A stretch of 64,000 bases of DNA from Cyanobacteria bacterium FACHB-471 (GCA_014695345.1 JACJOC010000098.1:186001-250000); one strand, 5' to 3'. Shown: positions 43,191 through 53,302, counted from the first letter of the stretch. Notes: generated by a model not told the origin, from the letters alone. Program-made: numbers and translations.

Positions 43191-44765
43191 CTAGCTCCTA
43201 CATCCCCCAATCACAAACGGCTCAACCTCACTGTTTTGCCACTCCTGTTCAGAGTATTCGCAGATAAACGGACGCACCGTAAACTTAGGGGGATCGCCAC
43301 TCACGTCAATTCGCAGAAATGAGTAAGGTCGCCTCTTCTTTGAGCCGCGCCCTGTGCGACCAATGAATAGGTGCGATCGCGCCACAGAACGGCTCTTACC
43401 TTCTAGATCGCTCTCCGACAACCCAGCCCCTTCTTCCCGCTGCCGCCGCAAACTGTAGCCGCTGCCGCCGCAAACAATCCAGTCCATGTGAGAGTCGGCA
43501 TGTCCAGTTTCTCCAGTGCGAAGATATTCCAGACAATGGGCATGACCGTTTAGCACCAGATCAATCAGTGGACGACCTTGTGTAAAATCTCCCACCTCAG
43601 CCGCAACTGCATCAAGCACCCAGCGTAAGTTATTGCGAATAGCCAGCGTTTGCGCCTGCTGCCACTTGGTCGCCTCTGTCACATAGGGCGGGTGATGAAA
43701 ATAAACCACTCTTCCCCGAACCGATGAATCTTGCCACGATGTAATTAGCCGTTCGCGCAACCACTCAAGCTGCTCATAATCTGTGACCGATAGCTTATCT
43801 GCGGTCAACTGCTTCTCAATGTCTAGCTTGACTTCGTCGATTTGCTCTAGTTTGGTGCGTAAGTCGTCGAGCCGTTCTGCTTGCTCAGGCACATTGGGGT
43901 CTAGCGTTTCACAAGTTTTGAGAATATCTTGCTTCTGTTGCTCCAGTTCTGTACGTCGGTTTTCTAGCAGCAACCGATAGGCTCTTCCTTCACGAGTGTC
44001 AGGCAATGGGGGCGGATCATTGAAGGTGTTAGAGTCCAACGCAAAGAAGTCGATCCCACCGCAGCGAAAAGTGTAATAGCGATTGGGCAACCGGGTAAAT
44101 TGACCCGGTTGGTAGAGCAGACAAAGACCTGTCTCGGTTTTTGCAGTGTAATGGCGATCGAGGTGTGCCTCCATTGCCTTTGGATTAAGTGCCTTGAGGT
44201 AGTCTAAAAATGCAGCGGCATAGGTGTCACCTTGATCCGAGCCAAACCAGCCCATATCAAAATCGGTTTTGAGCTGGAGCTGACGGCGAAAAGATTGAGT
44301 AACTCCTGTCATCAGCCCATACATTAATGGCAAATCGTAGTAGTCGTGATTTCCTGGAACGGGCAGCATGGGTGATTGAAATACCATTTTGTTGTATTCA
44401 ATCTGGCGAGGCTTTTCACCGCCTACCAAAAATTTGCGGTAAGGCTTAATAAAGTTGTCGTGGTAGTACTCTCTGGAACCCACCAGGTAAACGACATCCC
44501 CCGTGTGGATTGTGAAACGACAATCCGCTAGATGGGCTGTCATTTGTTCGGCAATCTGACGCTGGGGATTGTGCTTTCGATGGGCACTGGAGCCACTGTC
44601 GCCAATGACGAGAAAGGAAAAGTCTGGCTCATTTGCCCAGTCTTCTGAGAAGACCATTCGCGTTTGGTCGATGCCTCGCTGCATGATTTGGGGCGATTGC
44701 CACCTGACCCGCTGCTTCATCTTGCGAATCTTCGTGGAGATGGGCGGATCAGTCACAAATCTCAT
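43191..44765 (-). CDS. Metallophosphoesterase with helical insertion
   Basis: A 524-residue calcineurin-like phosphoesterase. The metal motifs are in order: VIGDSGS (about 52), HTGDVVYL (about 92), PGNHDYYD (about 137), and later YFHHPP and LNGHAHCLEYL. Between GNHD and the last motifs, about residues 262-345 form a highly charged, coiled-coil-like helical insert rich in Glu, Gln and Leu (NRRTELEQQKQDILKT). This insertion is not part of the core fold. There is no signal peptide. Substrate unknown; the core could act on phosphoesters of proteins, nucleotides or sugars. It stands alone. Confidence 0.88.
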   Translation of the reverse strand: MRFVTDPPISTKIRKMKQRVRWQSPQIMQRGIDQTRMVFSEDWANEPDFSFLVIGDSGSSAHRKHNPQRQIAEQMTAHLADCRFTIHTGDVVYLVGSREYYHDNFIKPYRKFLVGGEKPRQIEYNKMVFQSPMLPVPGNHDYYDLPLMYGLMTGVTQSFRRQLQLKTDFDMGWFGSDQGDTYAAAFLDYLKALNPKAMEAHLDRHYTAKTETGLCLLYQPGQFTRLPNRYYTFRCGGIDFFALDSNTFNDPPPLPDTREGRAYRLLLENRRTELEQQKQDILKTCETLDPNVPEQAERLDDLRTKLEQIDEVKLDIEKQLTADKLSVTDYEQLEWLRERLITSWQDSSVRGRVVYFHHPPYVTEATKWQQAQTLAIRNNLRWVLDAVAAEVGDFTQGRPLIDLVLNGHAHCLEYLRTGETGHADSHMDWIVCGGSGYSLRRQREEGAGLSESDLEGKSRSVARSHLFIGRTGRGSKKRRPYSFLRIDVSGDPPKFTVRPFICEYSEQEWQNSEVEPFVIGGCRS

Positions 44766-44883
44766 GATGTTCCTATGGGTTGCTGCCCCTAAAATTTTGC
44801 TTAAACACGCCTAAACTAACTCGTTTAAGCAAAGCAAACATCACATTCTAGAGAGATTCCACAGAGCACTAACCATTGGCACT

Positions 44884-46836
44884 TTAAGGCTGATACTTTG
44901 CTATCCAGGCATCATATTTGCCTTTGTTGCTGTCTGCCCCCGCTAAATCTCCAAAAGTTTGTCCAGAAATATAGACATTATCAGATGAATCAACTGTGAT
45001 GCCAAACGCTTCATCATCTTGGGCTGTGCCAATCTGCTGCTGCAAGAGCAATCGGCCAGTGCTGTCATACTTTGCCACAAGTGCCTGAGAATCTGACCCA
45101 CCGGATGTTCTAAATGTCTCACCTGCTAGATAAACGTCGCCCAGGCTATCGACTGCGACTCCCTGAGATTGGTCATTCCCAGTAGTGCCAAACTGCTTTG
45201 TCCATTGGAATGCGCCGTTACTGTTGTATTTTGCGACAAAGGCATCTGCACCACCCGCACTGGTGTTGGTAGGCAAACTGCCGGATGGAAGGACGCCAGC
45301 CGTTTCGCCCGTAATATAGACGTTGCCTGTGCGATCGATCGCAATTCCCCGTGAATAATCGTCGCTGTTAGTTCTTAAGGTGTTAAACCAGAGCCTTCTG
45401 CCCGTGCTGTCGTATTTGGCAACGAAAGCATCTTCTCCGGTAAGAACCGTATCCAGGTTATTAAAATTCAGATTGTTGGGATCTAGATTGGACGTGTCGA
45501 TAGAAGCATTGGTAATTCCAGTGACGTAGATGTTGCCCGTTTGATCAACCGTGATACCCGAAACTACGCCGCTGTTGGTAATAGTGTTAATGTCAGCTGA
45601 AGGTGCCCAGGGCTGTGAGTTACCGTTCGCGTCGTATTTGACGACAAAAGCACCAAGGTTTGCAGAGAAACCGCCAATGTTGACAAAGCCACCTGCTAAG
45701 TAGGAATTATCAGCCCTATCTAGAGCAATTCCAGAGGCTGCAGTAATGTTTCCTCGCGCCAACTCGCGTTGCCAGGCTTGGCTGCCGTCGGTGTTGTACC
45801 TGGCAATGTAAGCTTTACCTGAACCGAGAAATAGTCTAGATAATGATGGCGCTTCAAGATCAACGGCACCCGCTACATAAGCACTGCCAGTCCGACCGAT
45901 CGCCACTCCTGATAAAACGTCTGACTCGTCCGTGCCAATTTGTCGAGTCCACTGTAAAGTCCCGCTGCTGTCATATCGGCTAACATAGCCATCTTGTTTG
46001 CCTGCATTGTTGCTACCCGATTGCAGTGAACCCTCTGTGCTGCCGACCTGGTAAACGCTATTGCCATTCGCCGCTACATCGTAAGAATAGTCATTCGAGT
46101 TGACGTTTGCAGCGCCTAATTGCTTGAGCCACTGTTGAGATAGCCGGGTTGAGGAAGGTCTTGGGATTGCTGACGTTCTCAGAGTGTATTGAGAATTGAC
46201 AACCTTTGTGTCCGCGACAACACGAATTTGATACGTTCCTGGGTTAAGGATCTCGCGGATGGATTCTGCGGTGGTACCTCGTTGTCTGGATGTTTTAAGC
46301 GGTGTGCCAGTGCGATCGCGTAGTTGCAGAGTTGCATTACCCGTCAGACCTGTTAGCGTCAAACTCACTTCCTTGCGCTGATTCAACCTAAAGCTGTAGA
46401 AGTCATTGTCAGCACCATTCACATAGTCACGATAGCGGGTGGCAGCCCTGCCCAGGGTAATGTTGCGAGCCCGAGCAGGCGTGTCTCCAGCCGTATCGAG
46501 ATTTGCGGACATGTCTAGCGCGTATCGGGTGTTGCCACTTTGCTGGTAAACCCGAACAAAATAAGTTCCTGCTGCCACATTAAAGCTGACAGCCTCGTTG
46601 TTGGTACCTCTCAACCGGGATGCTTTGAGAATTCTGCCTGCTGAATTGCGTAGCTCTAGGTTGGCATTAGCCGTTAAGCCAGACAGCTTTAGGTCAAGGC
46701 TACTTTTACCAGACAGCTTGACCCGGTAGAAGTCATTCGGGTCTGATCTGCCGACAAGGTCTGACAAGCGAACTCTGCTAGGGGTTAGCTTGACGTTTCT
46801 TGCTTGCTGTTGTGTATTTGCACCCAGATCCCTCAC
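44884..46836 (-). CDS. PPC-domain and SBBP-repeat protein
   Basis: A 650-residue protein from a GTG at 46836, chosen because GGAGG lies 9 bases upstream; a TTG further up is less likely. Residues about 15-80 and 110-205 are two bacterial pre-peptidase C-terminal (PPC) beta-sandwich domains (DFYRVKLSGKSSLDLKLSG; DFYSFRLNQRKEVSLTLTG). From about 230 to the end, SBBP-type beta-propeller repeats recur with the pattern GxVYxxGxT.. and xAxVAKYxxxG. There is no classical signal peptide, although both domain types are normally extracellular. Probably an adhesive or surface protein; export route unknown. Confidence 0.85.
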   Translation of the reverse strand: MRDLGANTQQQARNVKLTPSRVRLSDLVGRSDPNDFYRVKLSGKSSLDLKLSGLTANANLELRNSAGRILKASRLRGTNNEAVSFNVAAGTYFVRVYQQSGNTRYALDMSANLDTAGDTPARARNITLGRAATRYRDYVNGADNDFYSFRLNQRKEVSLTLTGLTGNATLQLRDRTGTPLKTSRQRGTTAESIREILNPGTYQIRVVADTKVVNSQYTLRTSAIPRPSSTRLSQQWLKQLGAANVNSNDYSYDVAANGNSVYQVGSTEGSLQSGSNNAGKQDGYVSRYDSSGTLQWTRQIGTDESDVLSGVAIGRTGSAYVAGAVDLEAPSLSRLFLGSGKAYIARYNTDGSQAWQRELARGNITAASGIALDRADNSYLAGGFVNIGGFSANLGAFVVKYDANGNSQPWAPSADINTITNSGVVSGITVDQTGNIYVTGITNASIDTSNLDPNNLNFNNLDTVLTGEDAFVAKYDSTGRRLWFNTLRTNSDDYSRGIAIDRTGNVYITGETAGVLPSGSLPTNTSAGGADAFVAKYNSNGAFQWTKQFGTTGNDQSQGVAVDSLGDVYLAGETFRTSGGSDSQALVAKYDSTGRLLLQQQIGTAQDDEAFGITVDSSDNVYISGQTFGDLAGADSNKGKYDAWIAKYQP

Positions 46837-46994
46837 AACTTTTTCCCTCCACCCGGTCAATTTCACTACAGATTGACCGATATGCTGGGGCGATCGCAAG
46901 CTCCACTCAGTAGCTTCACGTAAAGTTTATAGGAATAAGAAACCTCGGAGAAGGAAAAAGCGTCAGTTGGCTCTCGCAGTCTTTCAACCAGGGT

Positions 46995-47753
46995 TTAGCT
47001 ATGCGCCATTGGGGTAGTACGAAAAGTTACATTCACTCCTTCATTAGACTGCTCAAGTACCAGTAGAGGAGTAGGCTTTGCTTTTTGATCCCAATGCATA
47101 TAAGCAATGCGTCCTTGAATCGTCGGTTGCCAGGTATCGCGATCGGCATTTGGACTCATGTAAGTCTGCATACACTCAATAATTTGATTGATCGTGACTG
47201 ATGTCGGCTGAGTCGGCAACTTCATCAGTTTTACCTGTACCCGAAACAGAACCCGCTTGCCGCCTCTAGGTGAGTCGGTAAGGTCATACTCAATATCAAA
47301 AATTTCATCGATCTGCCGTCCTGTGCTGGCAATTCCCAAAAGTCCCTGACTGGCTTGAGTTGGACGAAGCGCAATACTGATTTTCTCTTTTACCTTAATT
47401 TTGATTTGATTCAAAATAGCAAAGTGAAATTTCTCCTCCTCCATTCGCATTCGCAAGTAATCCAGGTTAAATTCTCGTGAATGGATGAGATCGGGGTTTT
47501 TCTCCATTTTGCTAATTGTTTGAAGCGCAAGCTTGAGTTTCTTATGTAACTCCTGGTTCTTGTATTCCTCAAATCGTTTTTGCTTGGAGAGGCGATGAAT
47601 TTTGACCTTAGTAAATATAGCTAGACCCGCTAGTATCAAAAAGAGTGTGCCGGATGCGGACATCCACACTTGATCGGCACGAAATCCTCCAGCCTGCGTA
47701 GCCGCCGAAGCTTGAGCCAATCTGGGTTCTACTAAAACCAGGTGAGTTGACAT
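46995..47753 (-). CDS. Membrane-anchored coiled-coil protein of unknown function
   Basis: A 252-residue protein. One transmembrane helix (about 31-50, SASGTLFLILAGLAIFTKV) follows a short N-terminus, then a charged helix (about 52-85, KIHRLSKQKRFEEYKNQELHKKLKL). The C-terminal part (about 110-250) is an alpha/beta domain with ISIALRPTQASQGLLGIASTG and IAYMHWDQKAKPTPLLVLEQS. I recognise no catalytic motif. It is divergent from the alpha/beta hydrolase gene across a 327-bp spacer, and both are unusually AT-rich relative to their neighbours. Confidence 0.7.
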   Translation of the reverse strand: MSTHLVLVEPRLAQASAATQAGGFRADQVWMSASGTLFLILAGLAIFTKVKIHRLSKQKRFEEYKNQELHKKLKLALQTISKMEKNPDLIHSREFNLDYLRMRMEEEKFHFAILNQIKIKVKEKISIALRPTQASQGLLGIASTGRQIDEIFDIEYDLTDSPRGGKRVLFRVQVKLMKLPTQPTSVTINQIIECMQTYMSPNADRDTWQPTIQGRIAYMHWDQKAKPTPLLVLEQSNEGVNVTFRTTPMAHS

Positions 47754-48080
47754 AGCTGTTTTCTAGGATAAAAAGAAGTGGGTGATTTTTTATTAGGATG
47801 CCCCCCATACAGTAAATTTCATCACTTGTTGAGCTAATGCAACAACGGATGAAAAGTAATACGTCAAACTGATTTACGGTTTGGCAAATGGCTTTGGCTC
47901 GAAGCCATGAAGCATTCTTCAAGCAATTCACTCTCACTCCGGACAAGAGAATTGAAGATTCTAAACTCTGTAGCAACTCCGGCAAGGATAGCGTTCAACG
48001 TAAGGGCGATCGCCCAGGTATATCTGGTTGTCAATAAGTTTTGAGGGGAAAGCTAACCTCTAGAATGAGGAGATAGTGGA
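47754..48080. other. 327-bp divergent promoter region
   Basis: Separates the reverse coiled-coil gene from the forward hydrolase gene, so both promoters lie here. AT-rich, with no gene. I see no clear hairpin or known operator. Confidence 0.45.
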
Positions 48081-49274
48081 ATGCTTGTATTTTTTATTCA
48101 TGGCGTTGCGACACGAGATGTTAAATATGCAGATCCACTAAAGCGGTCAATCCAAGAAAGTTGTGCTCAATTGGGCAAGGCTCTACCTCACTTTTATTCT
48201 TGCTTTTGGGGAAATGCCTTAAACGACGTTAGTAGGATGTGGAACCTGATTCATCAGGATTTGCAGAACTATAAGAAAAAACATCCTCAGTCTGACATTC
48301 AAGAGATATTTCGCTATCAGACATTTAGAGAAGGATTTCTTTCCGAATTTGTAGGTGATATGTTTACCTACTTAAACCCAAAGCGTGGTGTAGAAATTAG
48401 AAAGGCGATCGCCCAACAGCTATTGGCATTTATCAAAGACCACCCTGAAGAAACCGAATTGCATATTGTCTCGCATTCTTTAGGAACAGTAATCTTGTGG
48501 GATATTCTCTTTTCTGAGAAATTTCACCCCAAAGATCCAGCTTTTTACATTCGGTCGGTTATTAATGGTTTGGAGGGCGATCGCTCAGCTAGAAAACTTC
48601 AATTAAAGAGCATTACAACGATGGGATCTCCCATCCTTTTCTTTAATACTATGCTCGGTATCAGTCCAGAGAGAGTAAAAGAATTCACTTTAACGTATAA
48701 AAATGACTCTTTAAGGTGGCTCAATGTTATCCATTCTTCTGACGTGATTGCCTATCCTCTAGGGGCAGGATTGGCGATCGACGAAACCTATCATCTAAGC
48801 CATGAAGATGTTTATGTTTCTACCGATGCTAATTTTGCAGAGAAAGCTGCTCGTTCAATTGGACAGATGGAAGCAGCAATGGCATTAGGAGCAGGGGAAG
48901 CCCATGTCAGCTATTGGAACTGTGGTAAAACATCTAGCTCGACTGTATGCAACATCTTGGATATAAAAGAAGCTAACCTACCCGGTGATACCTCGATACA
49001 AAGCGTGATTGCTCTATTAGAAAACGTATCTGGCATGACATGCGATCAAATGAGATTGCACGTTAACGACAACCCAGCAAATTCGTTGAGCTTTAAAGAT
49101 GGTAGTGGCAGACTACATCATGTGATCAATGTAGCCAGAATCCATCATGTTTATATCTTTGATCACAACAACCTATGCCAGTTTTCAGGCTACGTAGGTT
49201 GGGTTCATACCGATAGTTTTCTGCAAGCTCTACTGCTTCTAGAAAAAAATTTCTGCTGCTCTTCAGCTTCCTAA
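48081..49274 (+). CDS. Alpha/beta hydrolase-like protein (lipase motif)
   Basis: A 397-residue protein. MLVFFIHGVAT carries the oxyanion-type HG motif, and HIVSHSLGTVILWD (about 128-140) has the nucleophile elbow with Ser133 in SHSLG. Candidate acid and His residues follow (HSSDVIAYP; YHLSHEDVY). The N-terminal two thirds are thus an alpha/beta hydrolase; the C-terminal part from about 300 (EANLPGDTSIQSVIALLENV) is a separate unknown domain. It may act on lipids or esters. No signal peptide. Isolated transcription unit; the base composition is more AT-rich than the surrounding genes. Confidence 0.75.
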   Translation: MLVFFIHGVATRDVKYADPLKRSIQESCAQLGKALPHFYSCFWGNALNDVSRMWNLIHQDLQNYKKKHPQSDIQEIFRYQTFREGFLSEFVGDMFTYLNPKRGVEIRKAIAQQLLAFIKDHPEETELHIVSHSLGTVILWDILFSEKFHPKDPAFYIRSVINGLEGDRSARKLQLKSITTMGSPILFFNTMLGISPERVKEFTLTYKNDSLRWLNVIHSSDVIAYPLGAGLAIDETYHLSHEDVYVSTDANFAEKAARSIGQMEAAMALGAGEAHVSYWNCGKTSSSTVCNILDIKEANLPGDTSIQSVIALLENVSGMTCDQMRLHVNDNPANSLSFKDGSGRLHHVINVARIHHVYIFDHNNLCQFSGYVGWVHTDSFLQALLLLEKNFCCSSAS

Positions 49275-49322
49275 TGTCTGCCCTATTTTGCCAGTTCACC
49301 GACTATCTCTCAATTGGAGGTT

Positions 49323-51686
49323 CTATTCTAACCACTCGTCGGTTGCCTCATTTTTAGTATTAGTGTTTCGCTCTGGGGTTTCCCGTTTAAATTCCATGTG
49401 AATTGAGCGGCTTTGCTCTCCGTCAACGGCAATAGCAATGATGGGATAGTTGATCATGCCGTCCTGGAAGGACATTTGAAAGCGGAAGGTGCCGTCTGGG
49501 TTGAGTTGAATTGGCTGTCCGTCAATCGTAACCGTTGCATCGGGTTCGGTAGCTCCGTAGACAATCAGTTCGGCATCGGCGACGAGCCAAAACTTACGCG
49601 AACGGATTGGCGGAATCGAGGCAGGAAAGCCAGCACCCGACATTCCAATGCCCGACATACCAATACCCGATGGAGTTGGCATGGACCAAAGTGCTGCACC
49701 TGACGGGAAGACGTAGGAACTGATTGCTTGCTGAGGCACTTGTTGCATAGAGCCAAACAGGGAACCTGCAACTCGCATTGATTCTGCTGATTGTGCCAGT
49801 CCAAAGAGGGTGTTGTAAGGGGTAGATTTGCCTGTGGCTTCTTCTTGTTTGGTAGGAGGAGTAAGCGTCAGGAAGGTTTTATCGCGCAGATCTTCATCCC
49901 AGGAAATGGTAAGAAATTGGTCTTCAAACCAGTCGGAAGGATAAACAGGAGGAATGCGGGTTGGGGCAGAACGGGCTAGCATGAGCCAACCGCTGTTGTT
50001 TGTAATGTAGCCGATTTCAACAATGTAGTCGCGATCGCTCACTGGAATTGGCAAATACCAATCTCGCGCCATTTCTTCACAGCTAAATTGCTGGAGGCTG
50101 TGCGGGTTTTGATGATTTAGGTCAAGATCTGTCACGTCATATAGCCGCAGTGCCAGGTAAGAGCCACCTTGCTGACGCAACTCTTCTTTATGTCCAATGG
50201 GAATGTCCCAGTAAGCATAAGCCCACTGCGGGTCACGCGGCATCAAAACGATCCGGCTTTCGCCGTAACCTTCGGGCAAATCGTCCAGGTCTTCATCGAC
50301 GGCTGCTAGGAATTCAACTTCATCCGTTTGACCCACGTCAAATTTGGCAGCTTCTATATCGGACTGTATTTTGTCAGCCTGAATTCTGTCGTTAGGCATG
50401 GCAGACCAGGCGGCTGTACCTGCTGCTAAAACTGCGCCGCCAATTTGAGTTCTAATCTCGGAAATGTCTTCAGCGGGAATATCCTCAGCAGGAGCATTTT
50501 CAGCAGGAGCATTTTCAGCGGGAACATCCGCAATTGAGTCTTCTGGTGTGGTGCTGGCTGCGGGACTTTCTACGAGGGGAGGCATTTCAGCTAGATTGCT
50601 TGAATCTGCCTCTGCGAGTGAAGGCACGCTTTCCAAGGAAGAATTAGTCTGGGCTGGGCTGGACAGTGCAGCAGTGTTAAGGCTGGTGATTAGGGCGTTG
50701 CGGCTAGCTTGTGCTTCTGCATAGGTCGGTTCGATTTCGAGGGCTTGGCTAAAACTGACGATCGCCTCTTCTGCTCGTCCCAAGTTTGCCAGCGCATTGC
50801 CTTTGCCTGCCCAGGTCGCAGCTAAGGCAGTCCCAATAGCAGAATTGGTTGAGGCTGCGCTGAGTTCGATTGCTCGATCAAAGCTAGCGATCGCTTCCTC
50901 TGGTCGATCGACACTGAGCAACGCATCGCCTTTGCTAGACCAGGCTGCAAAGAAATCAGGTTTAACTGCTATGGCTCGGTCAAAGCTGGTGATCGCCTCT
51001 TCGTAAAGACCCGATTCAGCCAGCACCATGCCTCGATTGTAAAGGGCCTGATATTCAGGAATTGCGTTGGGGCGATCGCTTGACAACGAGGAGCGGGCGG
51101 CAGCAGCGGCACCACCCACCAAGGTAGATCTGACGGGGGCAGCGTTGGTAGCTGGACTCGGCGTTGTAGCACCTGCCCTAGATGCAGAATGTGTAGATTC
51201 CGTGGAGGGGGTGGAGGCTGCTACGCCACTGGTTACGGCACGAGAAGCTCGTGGAGCAGCAGATACGGGTGGAACTGAAGCAGCTTGGCTTGACTCAACT
51301 CTGTTAGATTCAGCCCGTTTTCTGAGGAGCCACCACAGTAAGCCTAACAGCGCCAGCGGCAGCAGCCACCACAGCCAACCTGGAATACCCGCGTCTGCGT
51401 TGTTTGCGGCATCTGCACTGTTTGCACTTGCGATCGCCGTCTCTTGTGCAACCAGGTTTTCTCCCAGGACTGAGACTAGTTGAAAATCGTCTGTCGTGTT
51501 ATCAGTCACAGTTGTCCTGACGAGAACCGAAGATCGCAGCGAGGCAGAACTGTCAGCCCTAGAATCCTGAGCCATTGACCCACCTGGCATAGACAAAAAA
51601 GGTGAGGCTGCCAGCGCGCTAGAAATAGGAGCAATGGCAACCAGAAGCGCCAGGGTAGCTACCGAAGTATCTTTTGTTTTAAGCAT
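49323..51686 (-). CDS. DUF4912 protein with TPR repeats
   Basis: A 787-residue protein from the ATG at 51686 (MLKTKDTSVATLALLVA); a TTG 42 bases upstream is possible. A signal-like N-terminus is followed by a Trp-rich membrane segment (IPGWLWWLLPLALLGLLWWLL, about 115-135). TPR repeats run at about 215-335 (YNRGMVLAESGLYEEAITSFDRAI and two more). A Pro/Ala/Glu-rich linker precedes the DUF4912 domain (about 465-640, GYGESRIVLMPRDPQWAYAYWDI...). DUF4912 is found in cyanobacterial and Chloroflexi proteins of unknown role. The C-terminus has repeated GIGMSGIGMSGAG. Confidence 0.86.
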   Translation of the reverse strand: MLKTKDTSVATLALLVAIAPISSALAASPFLSMPGGSMAQDSRADSSASLRSSVLVRTTVTDNTTDDFQLVSVLGENLVAQETAIASANSADAANNADAGIPGWLWWLLPLALLGLLWWLLRKRAESNRVESSQAASVPPVSAAPRASRAVTSGVAASTPSTESTHSASRAGATTPSPATNAAPVRSTLVGGAAAAARSSLSSDRPNAIPEYQALYNRGMVLAESGLYEEAITSFDRAIAVKPDFFAAWSSKGDALLSVDRPEEAIASFDRAIELSAASTNSAIGTALAATWAGKGNALANLGRAEEAIVSFSQALEIEPTYAEAQASRNALITSLNTAALSSPAQTNSSLESVPSLAEADSSNLAEMPPLVESPAASTTPEDSIADVPAENAPAENAPAEDIPAEDISEIRTQIGGAVLAAGTAAWSAMPNDRIQADKIQSDIEAAKFDVGQTDEVEFLAAVDEDLDDLPEGYGESRIVLMPRDPQWAYAYWDIPIGHKEELRQQGGSYLALRLYDVTDLDLNHQNPHSLQQFSCEEMARDWYLPIPVSDRDYIVEIGYITNNSGWLMLARSAPTRIPPVYPSDWFEDQFLTISWDEDLRDKTFLTLTPPTKQEEATGKSTPYNTLFGLAQSAESMRVAGSLFGSMQQVPQQAISSYVFPSGAALWSMPTPSGIGMSGIGMSGAGFPASIPPIRSRKFWLVADAELIVYGATEPDATVTIDGQPIQLNPDGTFRFQMSFQDGMINYPIIAIAVDGEQSRSIHMEFKRETPERNTNTKNEATDEWLE

Positions 51687-51934
51687 AGTGAGAATGGCGA
51701 GGGAGAATAGCAGGCTGACCAGCCTCAACGAAATAAATTTTTGTAAAAGATGGGCTGATTATACCGCTTTGGCTTGAAGGGGAAACGTTTTTTAATCTAC
51801 CTGTGACACAGCGATCGCCTACTTTACAGCAACAGCCTCAGCAATAAATCGAAAAAACATTCAATTTGGCTAATTTTGTCAGATCAACCCGGTTCTTGCA
51901 GACTACGGAGAAAAAATTAGACCATGCAGGATGC

Positions 51935-53260
51935 TTAATTTACTCGACTGAGCCGCTGATAAATAGCGGTGAGGGCATGGCGATCGCCCACGTTTCCAGG
52001 AAACAGTACCACAGGCAGGTTGGGAAATTGGGGATGGTCATTTGGAGTACGCACAATCGAGCATCCTGGCAAAATTTGCCCTAGCAGCCGCGCCGAAGTC
52101 AGCGCTAACCCGCTACTCAAGACATCATTAGAAGTAATGCCGCCTTTACTAATGAGGAAACCAATATTAGACGGCAATCCGCGCACCATGTCCATCAGCA
52201 ATGCTGAAACAATCACCCCAAAATTGAGCCGCGTCTGCACGTCCTCAAACGGCAGCTCTTGACGGCTCGTATAGATTGCAGGCGTTTTGCCCTCTTGATG
52301 AATGGCATGAACCTGCTGAAGCACCTGTTCTAGCAAGGCATTGCGCTGGGCGGCAGATTCTTCTAGCAATTGCTCAACTTTGACCTCAACGCCAACTACA
52401 CCGGGAGCCTGAAGCAAATCTTCTAGCTGCTCAGTTGTTTTCTTAACGTGAGAGCCGACTAACACCACACCAGGTTTGCCGTTGCGCGTATAGGTTGCCA
52501 TGTCTTCGGGCGCAACGGGTTGCGGGGGCAGATCCGCTAAAGCGGTCAGCAAGCTAGCCGCGCTGCGAAACAAAAAACGCTTGCCGTGGGAAGCCGCAGC
52601 CAGCACATCCGCAGCAAAGCGATCGAGGTCTGCCTGGGTTTCGGCGTCAACCACTGCACACTGGTTATTGCTCAAGTGCAGCAGGCGATCGAGACTTCCG
52701 GCTCGAATATCTGCTAGCAAAAATCGCTCAACCGATGTGGACGCAATTCGCCCTTTGGTTTTTTCTTCAACGTAATCAGGTAGGTAGCTGTAGCTGTAGC
52801 TAAAGACTGAATCACGGGCAAATTCCGTTTCATGTACCGGAGTTGGAACCCCGTCAATTATTAGATAGTGAATGCTGTCGCGGGTGATGCGTCCACCTTC
52901 AAAAAAAGCGGGGGTGAGGAAATGAGCATCAAACGGGCCAAGCTCCTGGACGATCGCATCGGTTTCTACGGGATAATGTCCTCGCAACGTCGAGTCAGAC
53001 CGACTGACGATCAGAAACTCCTGGATATTTTCAGCGGCGATCGCCTGCTTGAGATTCTGGCAAACCTCTCGCGTCACAGCATTCGCCCGTGCCGGAGTCA
53101 TTGCCCTTGTGTTGGTTAGCACAAAAAAGATCGGCGACTCATCGGCTAAACCTAACCGCAGCGTATCAACGTCCCACCGAGTTAACAGCAGACAGCTATG
53201 CACCGTCTGGGAGCCCGTTGGGTCATCATCAAGCACGATAATCTTTGGTTTGGTAGACAT
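51935..53260 (-). CDS. Four-carbon acid sugar kinase family protein (DUF1537)
   Basis: A 441-residue kinase of the DUF1537/OtnK type. The N-terminal domain begins with IIVLDDDPTGSQTVH (the DDDPTG substrate motif) and has RSDSTLRGH. The C-terminal nucleotide-binding domain has GVVLVGSHVKKTTEQ and ISKGGITSNDVLSSGL. Characterised relatives phosphorylate threonate, erythronate or related four-carbon acids; the usual dehydrogenase or PdxA2 partners are absent here, so the substrate is not known. A membrane protein gene ends 42 bases upstream on the same strand. Confidence 0.92.
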   Translation of the reverse strand: MSTKPKIIVLDDDPTGSQTVHSCLLLTRWDVDTLRLGLADESPIFFVLTNTRAMTPARANAVTREVCQNLKQAIAAENIQEFLIVSRSDSTLRGHYPVETDAIVQELGPFDAHFLTPAFFEGGRITRDSIHYLIIDGVPTPVHETEFARDSVFSYSYSYLPDYVEEKTKGRIASTSVERFLLADIRAGSLDRLLHLSNNQCAVVDAETQADLDRFAADVLAAASHGKRFLFRSAASLLTALADLPPQPVAPEDMATYTRNGKPGVVLVGSHVKKTTEQLEDLLQAPGVVGVEVKVEQLLEESAAQRNALLEQVLQQVHAIHQEGKTPAIYTSRQELPFEDVQTRLNFGVIVSALLMDMVRGLPSNIGFLISKGGITSNDVLSSGLALTSARLLGQILPGCSIVRTPNDHPQFPNLPVVLFPGNVGDRHALTAIYQRLSRVN

Positions 53261-53302
53261 AAGCTCGATTGCATCGCGTCGTTCATTAATGCCGACCCTG
53301 GT

